Source: Lepeophtheirus salmonis (Eukaryota; Arthropoda; Copepoda; Siphonostomatoida; Caligidae). Taken from it: a DNA stretch of 64,000 nt. Under the pieces are notes generated by a model. It had not been told where the DNA came from, did not search any database, and was given only the letters and a program-made list of their open reading frames with translations. The position numbers were made by a program, and so were the translations under genes. Shown here piece after piece: positions 34,716-44,769 of the stretch. The DNA lies in assembly GCF_016086655.4 (NCBI RefSeq), contig NC_092584.1, forward strand, positions 14,931,907 to 14,995,906. The letters run 5' to 3'. Numbering within the stretch: the stretch's first letter is position 1; the number at the start of each line of letters is the position of its first letter.

Positions 34716-35335
34716 TTAGATATATAGTGTACTTCTAATATAATGTCTACAATAGACTTACTCGTATAAATAAAAATTTAATTTTGAATAGTTAATGTTG
34801 ACTAAGTTTCACAGCACGGATTGATTTTCCTCAAATAAATCTTTCACTATTATATATTTGAGGAGGAGGAAATGAGGCGGGATCACGTTCTTTTGAATGT
34901 TTGTAAAAGCTTACTAGGAAATCTTGTTTATGTTTCCAATATTTCGCACATTCCAACCCATTTAACAGTACGAGAATAAAATATAAATACGGAAGATAGC
35001 TAGCTTTCAATGGAATATCAATGGAAGTTTATTTTTGCTTCATTACTCAAATACATAGAGCCCTTAAAGAAATTATACAATATACATACATCATTGCCTA
35101 GGAATGGGTATTCCGTAGGGAAGTATTATAATGAACTCGATAAAGAGCTTTACTAATAAATATATTGGACTCTCCAAAAATTATTATTATTCGTTATACG
35201 AGATGTTTAACGGATACAAATCATTTATAATACTGGTCTTTCTAATTCTATTTTATTACCAACAGAAGTACATTGAATTCCTTTGAATTATTAGGCGTCG
35301 AAAAAAAGACAAAGTGAGACAAAAACTATTTTTCT
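34716..35335. other. Spacer, no gene seen
   Basis: AT-rich, no coding signal. Confidence 0.4.
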
Positions 35336-35339
35336 ATTA

Positions 35340-35690
35340 TAGAACCTTGATCTAACGGACCCCGCTGTAACGAATTTCGATGGAAAGGACAAAATCAAAT
35401 ACATCAAATTTTATTCGCTCAGCGGGGTGAGAGGTTTGCTGATAGAACAACAGTACAAGTTTATCGGTTTAAATAAAATTAATTTATTAAGAAACAAGTT
35501 TGTAACGCTGACAAACCCGCTTTGTTTTAGAGGTCACTCCCGAAGAGTATGCAAGCATTTCGGATCAAAGAAAAAACGCCTCGGAAGAAAAAAAACTAGG
35601 AGAAATTCTCTATATTATTGGAAGCAAGCGCTACTTGAACCCACTGCGTCGCTGGCACGGACACCTTCTTCTCTCTATTAGTCCATTAGA
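35340..35690 (+). other. Possible pogo/Tigger-like terminal region
   Basis: 'accttgatctaacggaccccgctgtaacgaatttcgatgg' resembles the 'accttgatataacgaaccc…taacgaatt' ends of invertebrate pogo/Tigger transposons. It is followed by an 84-codon basic frame (35,427-35,681) that shows no DDE motif or CENPB helix. No matching opposite end was found. The call rests on the end sequence alone. Confidence 0.3.
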
Positions 35691-35699
35691 TCGAACTGT

Positions 35700-35860
35700 A
35701 AATATATATGTATAGAGTTGTATAAAATATGACCTATCGACATGTAAAAATAAAATAAACCAAAAAATCAAATGGTAACCCTGATAAAAATTTGAAGAAT
35801 GTTTAGGGGAAAAGATCAGCTTAGCTATTTTACTGGGCTATTAAAATAGCTGTAAGAAAG
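35700..35860 (+). repeat. MITE-like repeat (family L) 5' fragment
   Basis: 'tagagttgtataaaatatgacc', 'atggtaaccctgataaaaa', 'gaagaatgtttaggg' and 'gcttagct' match the first part of family L. Confidence 0.6.
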
Positions 35861-35989
35861 GTATTAAACACAATTTATTTCCTTAAATAGGAAGGAAATA
35901 GGGAGAGAGTTATTTCAATGTCGATTCTCATTTCTTCTCTGATTCCAACGCTTAATACACAAATAATATTTATCACTTTTTGTAATGTA

Positions 35990-36150
35990 ATCGAAATTTG
36001 AAAAAAGTTGGAAACAAATCGGTACAATGTACTTTCTGTCGAAGACAAAAGAGGCAAGGTCATCGTCAGCAGCCTCTCCGGAGAGTTCAACGTCAGGAGA
36101 AGGACCATGGAGCGGGTTGTTAAGAAAGATCTTGGCCTGAGGTAGGACTA
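35990..36150 (+). pseudogene. Mariner second helix-turn-helix fragment
   Basis: The plus strand reads SVEDKRGKVIVSSLSGEFNV followed by RRRTMERVVKKDLGLR and a stop (to 36,141). This is the mariner 'SLAKEFNVSRRT..R.VKKDLGLKS' block. Nothing further of the enzyme follows. Confidence 0.7.
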
Positions 36151-36664
36151 TGAAGCACCATTTTATTTATTACACAATATGTAATCCTTCATGTTTACAA
36201 CACTCCTGATTATTTTATAATTAGAAGTTCCAGAATCAAGAATTAAAGAATAATCATAACAATTTTGGAAAAAAATAAAAACACTATTCCGATTGACAAA
36301 TAGAAATAAATTTCGCACTCATTAAGGCCAGATTTTATACAAATGTACAGAGATATGTACTCCATTTATTTAAATATTACACAGTGAGCTTTACCTACTT
36401 ATACTACATTATGCTTTCTTAAATAAACTAGTTACACAGTTTTAAGATATTAAAAGGTCTAATTACAAAACAAATTTTGTTTTATTAATATAGATATCCG
36501 CGGGGATATATATAGAAATGGGATATTTTGAATAATTTCGGAAAAAGGCTGCGTGTTGTTATTATTATTCAAACACACGTGGGAAAATTATAAAACGTTA
36601 TCCTCTATTTAAGTTAAAATCCATCACTATGATAGTAAGCATTGATACTAATCAGTAGCATTTT

Positions 36665-36910
36665 TGCTATGTTAATTGTAATTTTTATAATTTGAAGAAC
36701 GTTTTGGAGAAGAAGAGTCTAGCAGTCATGACGTTTCATTAGAGTAGCTACAATCAGCTTTAACCATGTGGTAGAGCAATATGGAAATAAACAGGGATAT
36801 AAGTAAGAATTACTCTGATGTCGAAACTCAACTTTACCCTGAGTCAAACATGGACTCCGCAACAAATCCTCTATCTTTTATGAACCCACACAAATGTTCA
36901 ATCCAGTTTC
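36665..36910 (+). repeat. MITE-like repeat (family L), forward
   Basis: 'gaagaacgttttggagaagaag', 'catgacgtttcattagag', 'ctacaatcagct', 'agaattactctgatgtcg' and 'ttttatgaacccacacaaat'. The middle block with 'gagtcaaacatggact' is shortened. Confidence 0.65.
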
Positions 36911-37309
36911 GTATATATCAATGATAGTTTGTATGTGATAAAAAAAAGGAAGTTCCCTCCAAGGGAATTAAATAATAATTATAGCAGCTTCAGAAAAGAA
37001 AACCATCTTTTCAGGTTGCCAAAAAAAATGGCCGAGCTAAAAAACGCTACCGATTTGCACCACTGATGATAAGTCTTACGATCTGCTTCAAAGTATATTC
37101 ATTTTTAATTGACATTATAGTTTTCAAAAATTTGACATCAGATAGATTTGCGTATTCGTAAGAAATGGATCAACGAAAGGAATGACAAGGATACATGACT
37201 CATGAGCAGGGATGTTAATATTGGCTAAAACACGGTGAGTGAGTGTATATTTATATTCTAGCGTATCAGTGAGTAAGGAGTACTATAGTGTATAGTGATT
37301 TCTGTAAGC

Positions 37310-37860
37310 AGATACTGTCGTCCCAAAAAAAAAAAATTCCCCACCACTTTTTGGCTTACATCTTGTGTATCCGGCAAGTTACAAGAAGGCGCGATTGCCA
37401 ATCCGAACTCCACAATCACATCCATTGAAGAGTATCTCGGGGTAGAAAAGTCGACCACATTTCTTCCGATAAAAAAAATAGACGTCAAATCCCTCAGAAG
37501 AGTTTAAAGGTCCTTATTATTGGGAAAAAAAGAGACTTGAGAGGTCCAAAAACTATTGAACGCGAGGAAGCGAAATCCAGCCGACGTCGTTCTATTTTCG
37601 GATAAGAAGACTTTCACGATGGATCTGGTGTTTAACCGACATAATGACGAGGTATCGACACCACAAAGTATGCCGGGTCCGTGATGATGATGGGCCTCGT
37701 CACATCCACCGGACAAAAGATGAAACCAATCTGGTTCCCCACCGGATATCACCTTAAAGCTGACGATTACCTCGACATTCTCAAGAAGAATGTAGTCCCG
37801 TGGGTCTGGAAATTTTTCAGGAAGGGGTCTGTCGTATTCGTTTTTTTTTTTTGATACAGT
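37310..37860 (+). pseudogene. Mariner central fragment with first catalytic block
   Basis: The plus strand reads AIANPNSTITSIEEYLGVEK and SLRRV (second helix-turn-helix region, 37,390-37,505). After a frame change comes NPADVVLFSDKKTFTMD (37,570-37,625), where the D of FSD is the first catalytic residue. FNRHNDE follows, then, after another shift, VMMMGLVTSTGQKMKPIWFP and LDILKKNVVPWVW. It is cut near 37,850, before the second catalytic aspartate. A 153-codon frame on the opposite strand (37,504-37,965) is antisense and not a gene. Confidence 0.85.
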
Positions 37861-38515
37861 GAAAACATTTTTGGGATCCTTTCCCAAAAACGTTTCGATA
37901 TTAAGTTTAATGATTTTTTTTTTAGAAAAGTATATTTTTATATAGTTATGAAAATTCCTTTTCATAGAATTGAGTACATTCCATTTTTTTCAAGGGGCCC
38001 CATTTCTATTTTTTTTAAAGACATCAAAAATTTCTTGCTGATAGTCCACTTTTCTAACTCTTATACTCGATATAGGGGAGGGAGATATCACACCTCCCGT
38101 AGGTCCGGTTCTGAGCAACGATTTAAAAAGAAAAATAGAAATAATAGTACCATTTATATTATATATAAAAATGCATATTATGTTTTATAAAATCCATTTA
38201 AGTTAATATTCCTTGTTTAACCATAATGGTATCGTGTATTTTCAAAGAACCCTTTATTGTTTTGGCATTGCATACACAATCATTTATTTTATTAAGTTAT
38301 GACATTATTAAAGCATAAATTTCTTAATGATTGTTGCTTGAAAATTGTATGCAAGGCATTATGTTTAATGATAATCTTTAAACAAACTCGAAAGACTTAA
38401 AAAGACAACCCACTCTAAAAAACCTAGATTGAATATAAATTGACCTTGTTCACATAGGGGAAACTCGACCTATATACCTTTCAATGTGTCGTTTTACCTT
38501 GAGTTGTAAATTTTA
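37861..38515. other. Spacer, no gene seen
   Basis: AT-rich, no supported feature. Confidence 0.4.
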
Positions 38516-38519
38516 AGGA

Positions 38520-38710
38520 CTTTCGGTACGTAAAGAAAAATAAAGCCGAAAAATGATATGGTAGCCCTTACAATTTGTAAAAATGTTTCGGAGGAGAGTA
38601 GCTTTGTTGTTTTATTAGATAAGATTCAAGCAACTATGAGAAGAAATAAATAGACACTAATCCCACTCCGTATCTAGTAAGGTCATAGGTTTACTCTAGG
38701 TTCAACTAGA
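38520..38710 (+). repeat. MITE-like repeat (family L), partial
   Basis: 'gatatggtagcccttacaattt', 'aatgtttcggaggagag' and 'agaagaaataaatagacac' identify it; the core is decayed. Confidence 0.55.
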
Positions 38711-38769
38711 ATGGGAACTCGGTAGTGCTCAAAAACTAGACATAAAATCAAATTGAGTTTTGTATCTCA

Positions 38770-38960
38770 AGACACATGCAAGTTAGGAATTTTTATTCTC
38801 AAAATTGAGTGTAAATTACATTTGTTTTTTTATACGAATTATCGTCACTTTTTATGAACAAATTATTCTTATTAACCTTTTGAGTGTGTCACAAATTGAC
38901 CTCAAAGTAGCCTAAATTGATTGACGTAATCCAATAATAAGAAATTGTTAGATTTTATTT
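38770..38960 (+). repeat. Dispersed repeat W, copy
   Basis: 'acaaattattcttattaacctttt', 'gtgtcacaaattgacctcaaagtagcc' and 'agaaattgttagattttatt' match 47,430-47,530 and 47,740-47,830. Confidence 0.65.
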
Positions 38961-39050
38961 AAAACCCCATCAGGTAATTTATTGAACAGTCATGACAATT
39001 AAACTGCTCCTCTTTCAAAAATTCTTGAAATTGTAAGGGTTACCTTGTCA

Positions 39051-40085
39051 ATTTTGGCACAAGGGAATTTTTCCATATTATTTTTGCCCTCAGGACATTT
39101 TGTCTTGAACCATTCTCCTTAAAGCCATTTTGCTTTATTATATAAATAAAACGTAGGTTAGATTTATACGTCGTTTTTGTTATTTTTTGGTGAAAATTGA
39201 TATTCACTTGTAATTTTTAAATCAAAATATTTATATAAAACGGTTTTAAATAGTGGGGTGTTTTTGTTTTTTTTAATCATGAAATCATGCCCCAAAAATT
39301 CAATGCATACACCAACAAAATCTTACTAGAAAATGAATTTAAACTAGAGATAAAATATTATATAGTAGAAAGAAATATCTTATTCATTACATTGTAAAAT
39401 TATATTTATTATCTACACTACGAAACATGATTGTTTAGCGATGTAATAACAAATTTTTAATACCTATTAGGTTCTGATATATAATAAATCTAAGGATTAG
39501 AAGGATAGGTTTTGATCGATAGTAAGCTTCAAGCTCTTTTATCTAAATGTTGGCTCATTTAGACTTACAATAGTTGGGTATTTTCCTTAACAAAAATGAA
39601 AAAAAAAAAATCTAATTTGTTGTTTTAAGTAATTGTTGATTTCGAGTATATTTTATATCTTTAAATTTTTTTCCATTTTTTATAAAATTTTAATAACAAT
39701 AATTAATGGCTAAAAAGAAATAAAATATTGTCAAGTCATTGCATGTTATTATCCACGCAGTTTATTTTTATGACAAATCAAAAGTCGTCATGACATATTT
39801 ATATAGTACATATATTTTAGTATGTAGTCTATATTATATATTTTCTTTAATTTGTGGACACTGGATAATATTGCTTTTATTTAAACATAATATATATAAT
39901 AGTTAATGAAACGTGTGACCTTCACGTTAACTACTTTATATAGAGTGTGTCAGGTAATTGTGCTGTTCTTTCCTTGATGGATGAAGGGTGAGAAAGGCTA
40001 CAATTGCACTTTATACAAATATATTATTTATTTAAGGAATTTAAATATGTGGTAAATGCATCGATACAAAATTAATTATAAATGA
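39051..40085. other. Spacer, no gene seen
   Basis: AT-rich; a family L end ('tgtaagggttaccttgtcaatttt') closes at about 39,050. Confidence 0.4.
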
Positions 40086-40089
40086 ATAG

Positions 40090-40385
40090 ATTTCTATAAA
40101 ATATGACCTCTGACTATATAAAATTCAAAAAATAGAAAACTAACATGGTAATTTTGACAGTTTCAGGAATGTTTGCGAGAAAAACAGTTTTGGCTATCAT
40201 TACGTTTTATTATATCAGCTGCAATCAGCTGTAAGTGGAAATAAATAAACACAAATATCCCTTCAAAAATAGCAAGGACATAGAAGCCAGAATTATTCAA
40301 ATATCGATCCTCAAATCTACTCTGAGTCAAACAAGCAATTATATTAACATGGGTGTCCACATAATTAATTCAACTCCGAGTAATG
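40090..40385 (+). repeat. MITE-like repeat (family L), forward
   Basis: 'atggtaattttgacagttt', 'aggaatgtttgcgag', 'cattacgttttattatatcagctgcaatcagctgtaag', 'cagaattattcaaatatcgatcc' and 'ctactctgagtcaaacaag'. Confidence 0.65.
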
Positions 40386-40424
40386 AAGGGAAAAAGTAAA
40401 ATTCCGTCACTGTCTCGGTTCCTC

Positions 40425-40885
40425 TAAAGCTGTGATTCCCAAACTTTTTTGAGTTCGACCCTGAAAATATGTGACTACACAATGTACACTTCTCGTTGAG
40501 AAATAATATATAATTTGGAGTACATTGCATGCAAATAAAGGACATATCAACCCTATAAAGTGAACCCCAGAGACAATATATTTTATCTGTATATATTGAT
40601 CAAAAATAAAGATTTTAATTCTACATATATTGAAAAATATATTAAAAACACAAGAAATACAACGAAGTAAAATTAAAGTTTTTATGCTTGAACTCAAATA
40701 TATTTTCAATATTTAATCAGGCAAATATGCTATCTACTACTTGAAATTATTTCTAAACTATCAATCCTCTTTTTTTGTGGTAAATAAAGTCAAAATTGAG
40801 ACACACAAAAAATAAAATAACTGTCTGTGGATGTACAATTAGCTTTATAAAGGAATCCTCTCGCGACCCCCTCCGTCGCAAAATA
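40425..40885. repeat. Possible hAT-type non-autonomous element
   Basis: The left part 'gctgtgattcccaaacttttttgagttcgaccc' resembles the 'CAGNGGTTCCCAAACTTTTT…CGACCC' ends of animal hAT elements. The right part 'ctcgcgaccccctccg' (about 40,860) resembles the reverse arm. Target duplications could not be defined. Three minus-strand frames inside are compositional. Confidence 0.4.
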
Positions 40886-41060
40886 AGCTAAAAATATATT
40901 CACAAAACTACAAAGAAATTAACCCATAAATAATTAATTATTCTTGAAACCTCAAAGGTCTTTCTTTTTTTTTTAAAGTATAACACAATAACAATAATTC
41001 ATTATTCATAGAGGCACTTTAACAACCTTTGAACTACATTATTATTGTTTGATAATGATG

Positions 41061-41097
41061 ATAAAAAGTATACATTTTAAAAATGTATACTTTTTAT
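41061..41097. repeat. Perfect 37-base palindrome
   Basis: Arms of 18 bases (ATAAAAAGTATACATTTT and its exact reverse complement) separated by one A at 41,079. It is the longest perfect inverted repeat I noticed. No transposon ends or duplications are apparent around it. Confidence 0.8.
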
Positions 41098-41369
41098 AAA
41101 TATATGTGTGGCATCTAAATTTAGAATGAAAATAAACTTATATATAAATAAAATTTTCTCAAAATTTGAATGATGAGTGATGACACACAAGATAAAGATC
41201 TATATTTATCAACATAAAATCAATATTGAAGTATAATGGGCACTCGATAGAGTGCAAAACCTCCGCTATGTATCTCAATTTTTTTTAAAGTTATTGTCAA
41301 TTATGCATTTTTCAAGTTTGTCTTACTTTGACGTATTAAAATGTAATGGGCTCTGACAGTGACCATACC

Positions 41370-41470
41370 TAATCTTCGTACCAAGTTTGATCAAAATCGT
41401 TCAGCAACTTTTGTGGTAATCCCCTAGTGACCAACAAACAAGCAAACAGTCCCAAAAACATAACTTTGAT
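41370..41470 (+). repeat. Dispersed repeat, 'ttgatcaaaatcg…acaaacaagcaaac' type
   Basis: 'ttcgtaccaagtttgatcaaaatcgtt', 'cttttgtggtaatcc', 'gtgaccaacaaacaagcaaac' and 'aaaaacataac' match 4,400-4,500. Confidence 0.65.
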
Positions 41471-42425
41471 TAACGAAAGTAATATTAATCAAGAAAAGGA
41501 GAAAAGCCCAATGCATTTCTTTACTTCCTAGAGTATCAAAATTTCATTCACATATTTGAGCCAATTATAGGATTTCACTTCAAATTTATGGGATAAGTAC
41601 CCAATAATTTCATCTATTGATGGAATATTTATTTGATTCATTTGTAATAATAATTAGTTGTATAAGAGCTGTATATAGAAAAGAATAAAATCTTGCAGGC
41701 ATTTAGTTTTCTATATATTTTATGCAACTCTATTAAGTAAATATGGCATTAAAGACTCTATTTTAACAACAAACGTGTGTAGTAGCTAAGGCTCAACCAG
41801 GTAGTACGATTGAGAGTTAAGTGATCCCTGGCTCGTCCCGTAAATTATTATTTTTATTTTTTTTTCAAGCTGATATTATTTCTTGTGGAGAGAACATACA
41901 TTTATTTAGTAACTATGTGTGAGCATGCCCATAAAAAAAAAAATAGTAAGAAGATTAATACCGCGGATTTCTTGAGTAGTTTTCTTCTATATTTTAAAGC
42001 AAAGCTTGCCTACTCTACGACGTATAATAACTGTAGTCAATCCAGGATGATACTAAAAAACCTATAAGGGAAGAGGCGTCATGTATATCAATCAAGAATG
42101 TTTCTTTCTACTCTCTAATTCTGATTCGTCTAAAATTTGGTATATGCACTATTTTTATCTTTTTCGCAGTAGTACCCATTATGGGGCTGAGTCTGTCACG
42201 TGAACGACTCACTCGGTCGGTCAAAAAAAGAAGAAAAAGAATAAAATTCTTGTCAATTGACTCGCATCACTATGCGGACTGAAGACGTAGACTACAAAAG
42301 ATAGAAGCTTTTAAAAATATACAACCGGCCTGTGGAGACACAGGAATGTCCTATTTGGGAATTGCCGCGAAATAAATTATCATAAATCATTTATATTACT
42401 TAAAAAATGTGTCTGACGTCACATG
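41471..42425. other. Spacer, no gene seen
   Basis: A tRNA-like impression at 41,780-41,850 ('ggctcaaccaggtagtacgattgaga…ccctggctcgtccc') does not fold as a cloverleaf and lacks a TTCGA box. No other feature. Confidence 0.4.
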
Positions 42426-42429
42426 TTTT

Positions 42430-42545
42430 CTTTTTCTAATTTATATCGGTCCAGATCGCGGTCCATTGACTCACTCAATTTAGACCAATGGATAGTCGAT
42501 CCGGTTCATTCAGTCTAGATCGACCCAACTATAGTCATTATAATC
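42430..42545 (+). repeat. Degenerate 'ggtctagat/ggtccagat' repeat
   Basis: 'cggtccagatcgcggtccattgac', 'tagaccaatgg' and 'cagtctagatcgaccc' relate it weakly to the 'cggtctc' arrays. Confidence 0.4.
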
Positions 42546-43435
42546 CCGTCTTTTGATTAATGTTCATCTAATGCAATGTAATAGAAGTCAAACTTTCAAA
42601 CAGGGTTATGTATTTTTCTTTAGAATAAACCAGAAACATATTTTATTAATTAAAACCCTAGTCAATGAATACTTGAGCCACACGGAATTAATTAGATAAA
42701 ATAAATAAAGAGATTTAAGTAAAAGGAACAAATAAAAAGAAGGAGGAGAAAAGATAGAAGCGTGTATATTGTATTTGTAGATGGTCAGTTTATGAAGGGT
42801 AAATTAATATTTTGACGGTTTGGTCCTCCAATTTATTGATTAATTAGATGAATCTCCTGGAATATGGACCTGCATCCACCCATTGTTCCTTTGTATGCAT
42901 GTATTTTCATTTGGATATACCAGGCACTCACCTCCAGCCTTGACCTTTTATCGTCCATTTATGAAGAAGATCACATGCCTTACTCGGTGGATCTCACTTA
43001 AAATCTAAAAGTATCTTTCAGCTATCCTATGAGATACTTTGAAACTTTTTGAATCTATTTGTCTTAAAGCTATGAGCCTTTAAATAAAAGAACATATATT
43101 TTCCTCTTTAAACAAAGATAACTCGAGTTATAAATACGATGCAGAGATTTTAAAGATCGTTTTCGAACTTTTTAGCATACGGCTTTAAAATATATTAATA
43201 TAATTTATCCCTATCTTCAACACCGAGAGCTTAAAACAGCTTTAGACCCTAAAAATAGCCAAAAATAAGAATAATATATATGGCCACGAGGCTTTGACAG
43301 AATAAATAAGGCCATATTTGGAATCAGGGGATCAAACTCCATTAATTTGAGTATATACTGTTTTCGTTCCATTTTTGCTGTTGCACAGTTTATAGGTATT
43401 GAATGTCTCATAATTTTCTGATTCTAGGAAAATTA
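42546..43435. other. Spacer, no gene seen
   Basis: AT-rich. Two short minus frames at 43,217-43,523 overlap a family L fragment. Confidence 0.4.
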
Positions 43436-43439
43436 TTCT

Positions 43440-43960
43440 GTGAAAAAAATTGTCAGTCCAACAAGGACTTACACTTATAATTCTCCAACCAAATATAAGT
43501 GTTACTTTTCGTCTTTCATGCACTAGTAACTACTTTATACTTATTTTTTTCTCTTCAATAATAAAATAATAATGTTAACGTCGTTGAAAAATGAAAAAAA
43601 CCTCTTTATGCTGCACCTACATACAAAAAGACACCCTCTTTCATTATCATATTTTTTTCATCACTACATATATTACTACTACTATTATTAGATTCGAGTA
43701 TTAAATTTTTGTTATTTAAAAAAAAAAGCTGAATATGAATCCTGGTTACCCTGACAATTTGAAGAATATTTGACATAGATAAAGGCAGGAATTACTCCAA
43801 TGTTTATCTCAATTCTACTCCAAGTCTAACAAGGACTTAGGCTTATTAATCTACAACAATTTCTCGGCGTTACTTTCACACGCTAGTGACTACCTTATAT
43901 TTATTTCTCTCTTAATAGAATAAAATAATAATGACAAAAACTTTGGAAAATAAAAAAATA
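43440..43960 (+). repeat. Two MITE-like repeat (family L) 3' copies
   Basis: Copy a (43,440-43,600) and copy b (43,720-43,960) both carry 'agtccaacaaggactta' or a close variant, 'tttcatgcactagtaactactttata' or a variant, 'ctctcttaat', 'aataaaataataatg' and 'gaaaaat'. This shows the 3' half of the family better than elsewhere. Confidence 0.7.
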
Positions 43961-43969
43961 CGTATTCAC

Positions 43970-44270
43970 GTTGCAGCCAATGTTAATATAATTACAAGGT
44001 TATACCATAATGCTTAACCTAGAAATATTTTACTTCCACGACACGGTTTAATAGTGACGTCAAAAAGTATAACTATTACAAAGAGGTGCTATATATCGCA
44101 TTCCTTGACTATTACTGTTAGAGTACCGATGTTATACCCTATGACGTCAAAATCTATCTGTCTGGCCAAGAAAGTCGGTACCGTACATCAAATTGAAAAT
44201 TCTAGCAAAGCCGATTACATGATGGAATAACTTTGTATTTCTATTAACCTTGGTTATAACTACAAAAAGG
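43970..44270 (+). repeat. Dispersed repeat 'gtcggtac…aaattctagcaa', copy 2
   Basis: Homologous to 16,980-17,270 and directly following a family L copy, so the two may be parts of one longer element. Confidence 0.65.
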
Positions 44271-44764
44271 CTTTTTGAAGGTCCAATTTCATATTATTTT
44301 TATCTATGGGGATCTCTGTCAGCGATATGTACATTACTTTTCTTTTTGATTGACACTACCCCGGATTTAGACCATTTTCACATCCCTAGTTGTAATTTAG
44401 ATCATTCAACAGCCTATTCATAAATATAAATTTAGGTGAGCCCATGGACTTTCATTATTAAATATAATTTAAATGAGTATAAATTGTCATATCTTTTTTT
44501 ATATAAAATATTATGCAGTATTTTCATAGATAAATCTTAAGGACATGGGACATCAAGAAAAATATATTTTATTTAATGTATAATTAAAATTTTCTAGTTA
44601 TAAGAAATCGTAAAAAGTTTTAAATAAAAATATAATAATTTATCATTGTTCTATATACTCGTATATGCAATATACATAGCATGCAAATTAAGCATTTAAT
44701 TGTGATTTGAAAGCTATATATTTCTATAAATAAATATATTACTTTATAAACGGCAATAAGTTGC
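44271..44764. other. Spacer, no gene seen
   Basis: AT-rich. No coding signal. Confidence 0.4.
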
Positions 44765-44769
44765 ATATA

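Noticed and set aside
37504..37965. 153-codon minus-strand frame, the longest in the window
   Set aside because: It is antisense to a recognisable mariner fragment (FSDKKTFTMD on the plus strand); the open frame is a by-product.
41780..41850. tRNA-like string
   Set aside because: No cloverleaf pairing and no TTCGA T-arm; B-box absent.
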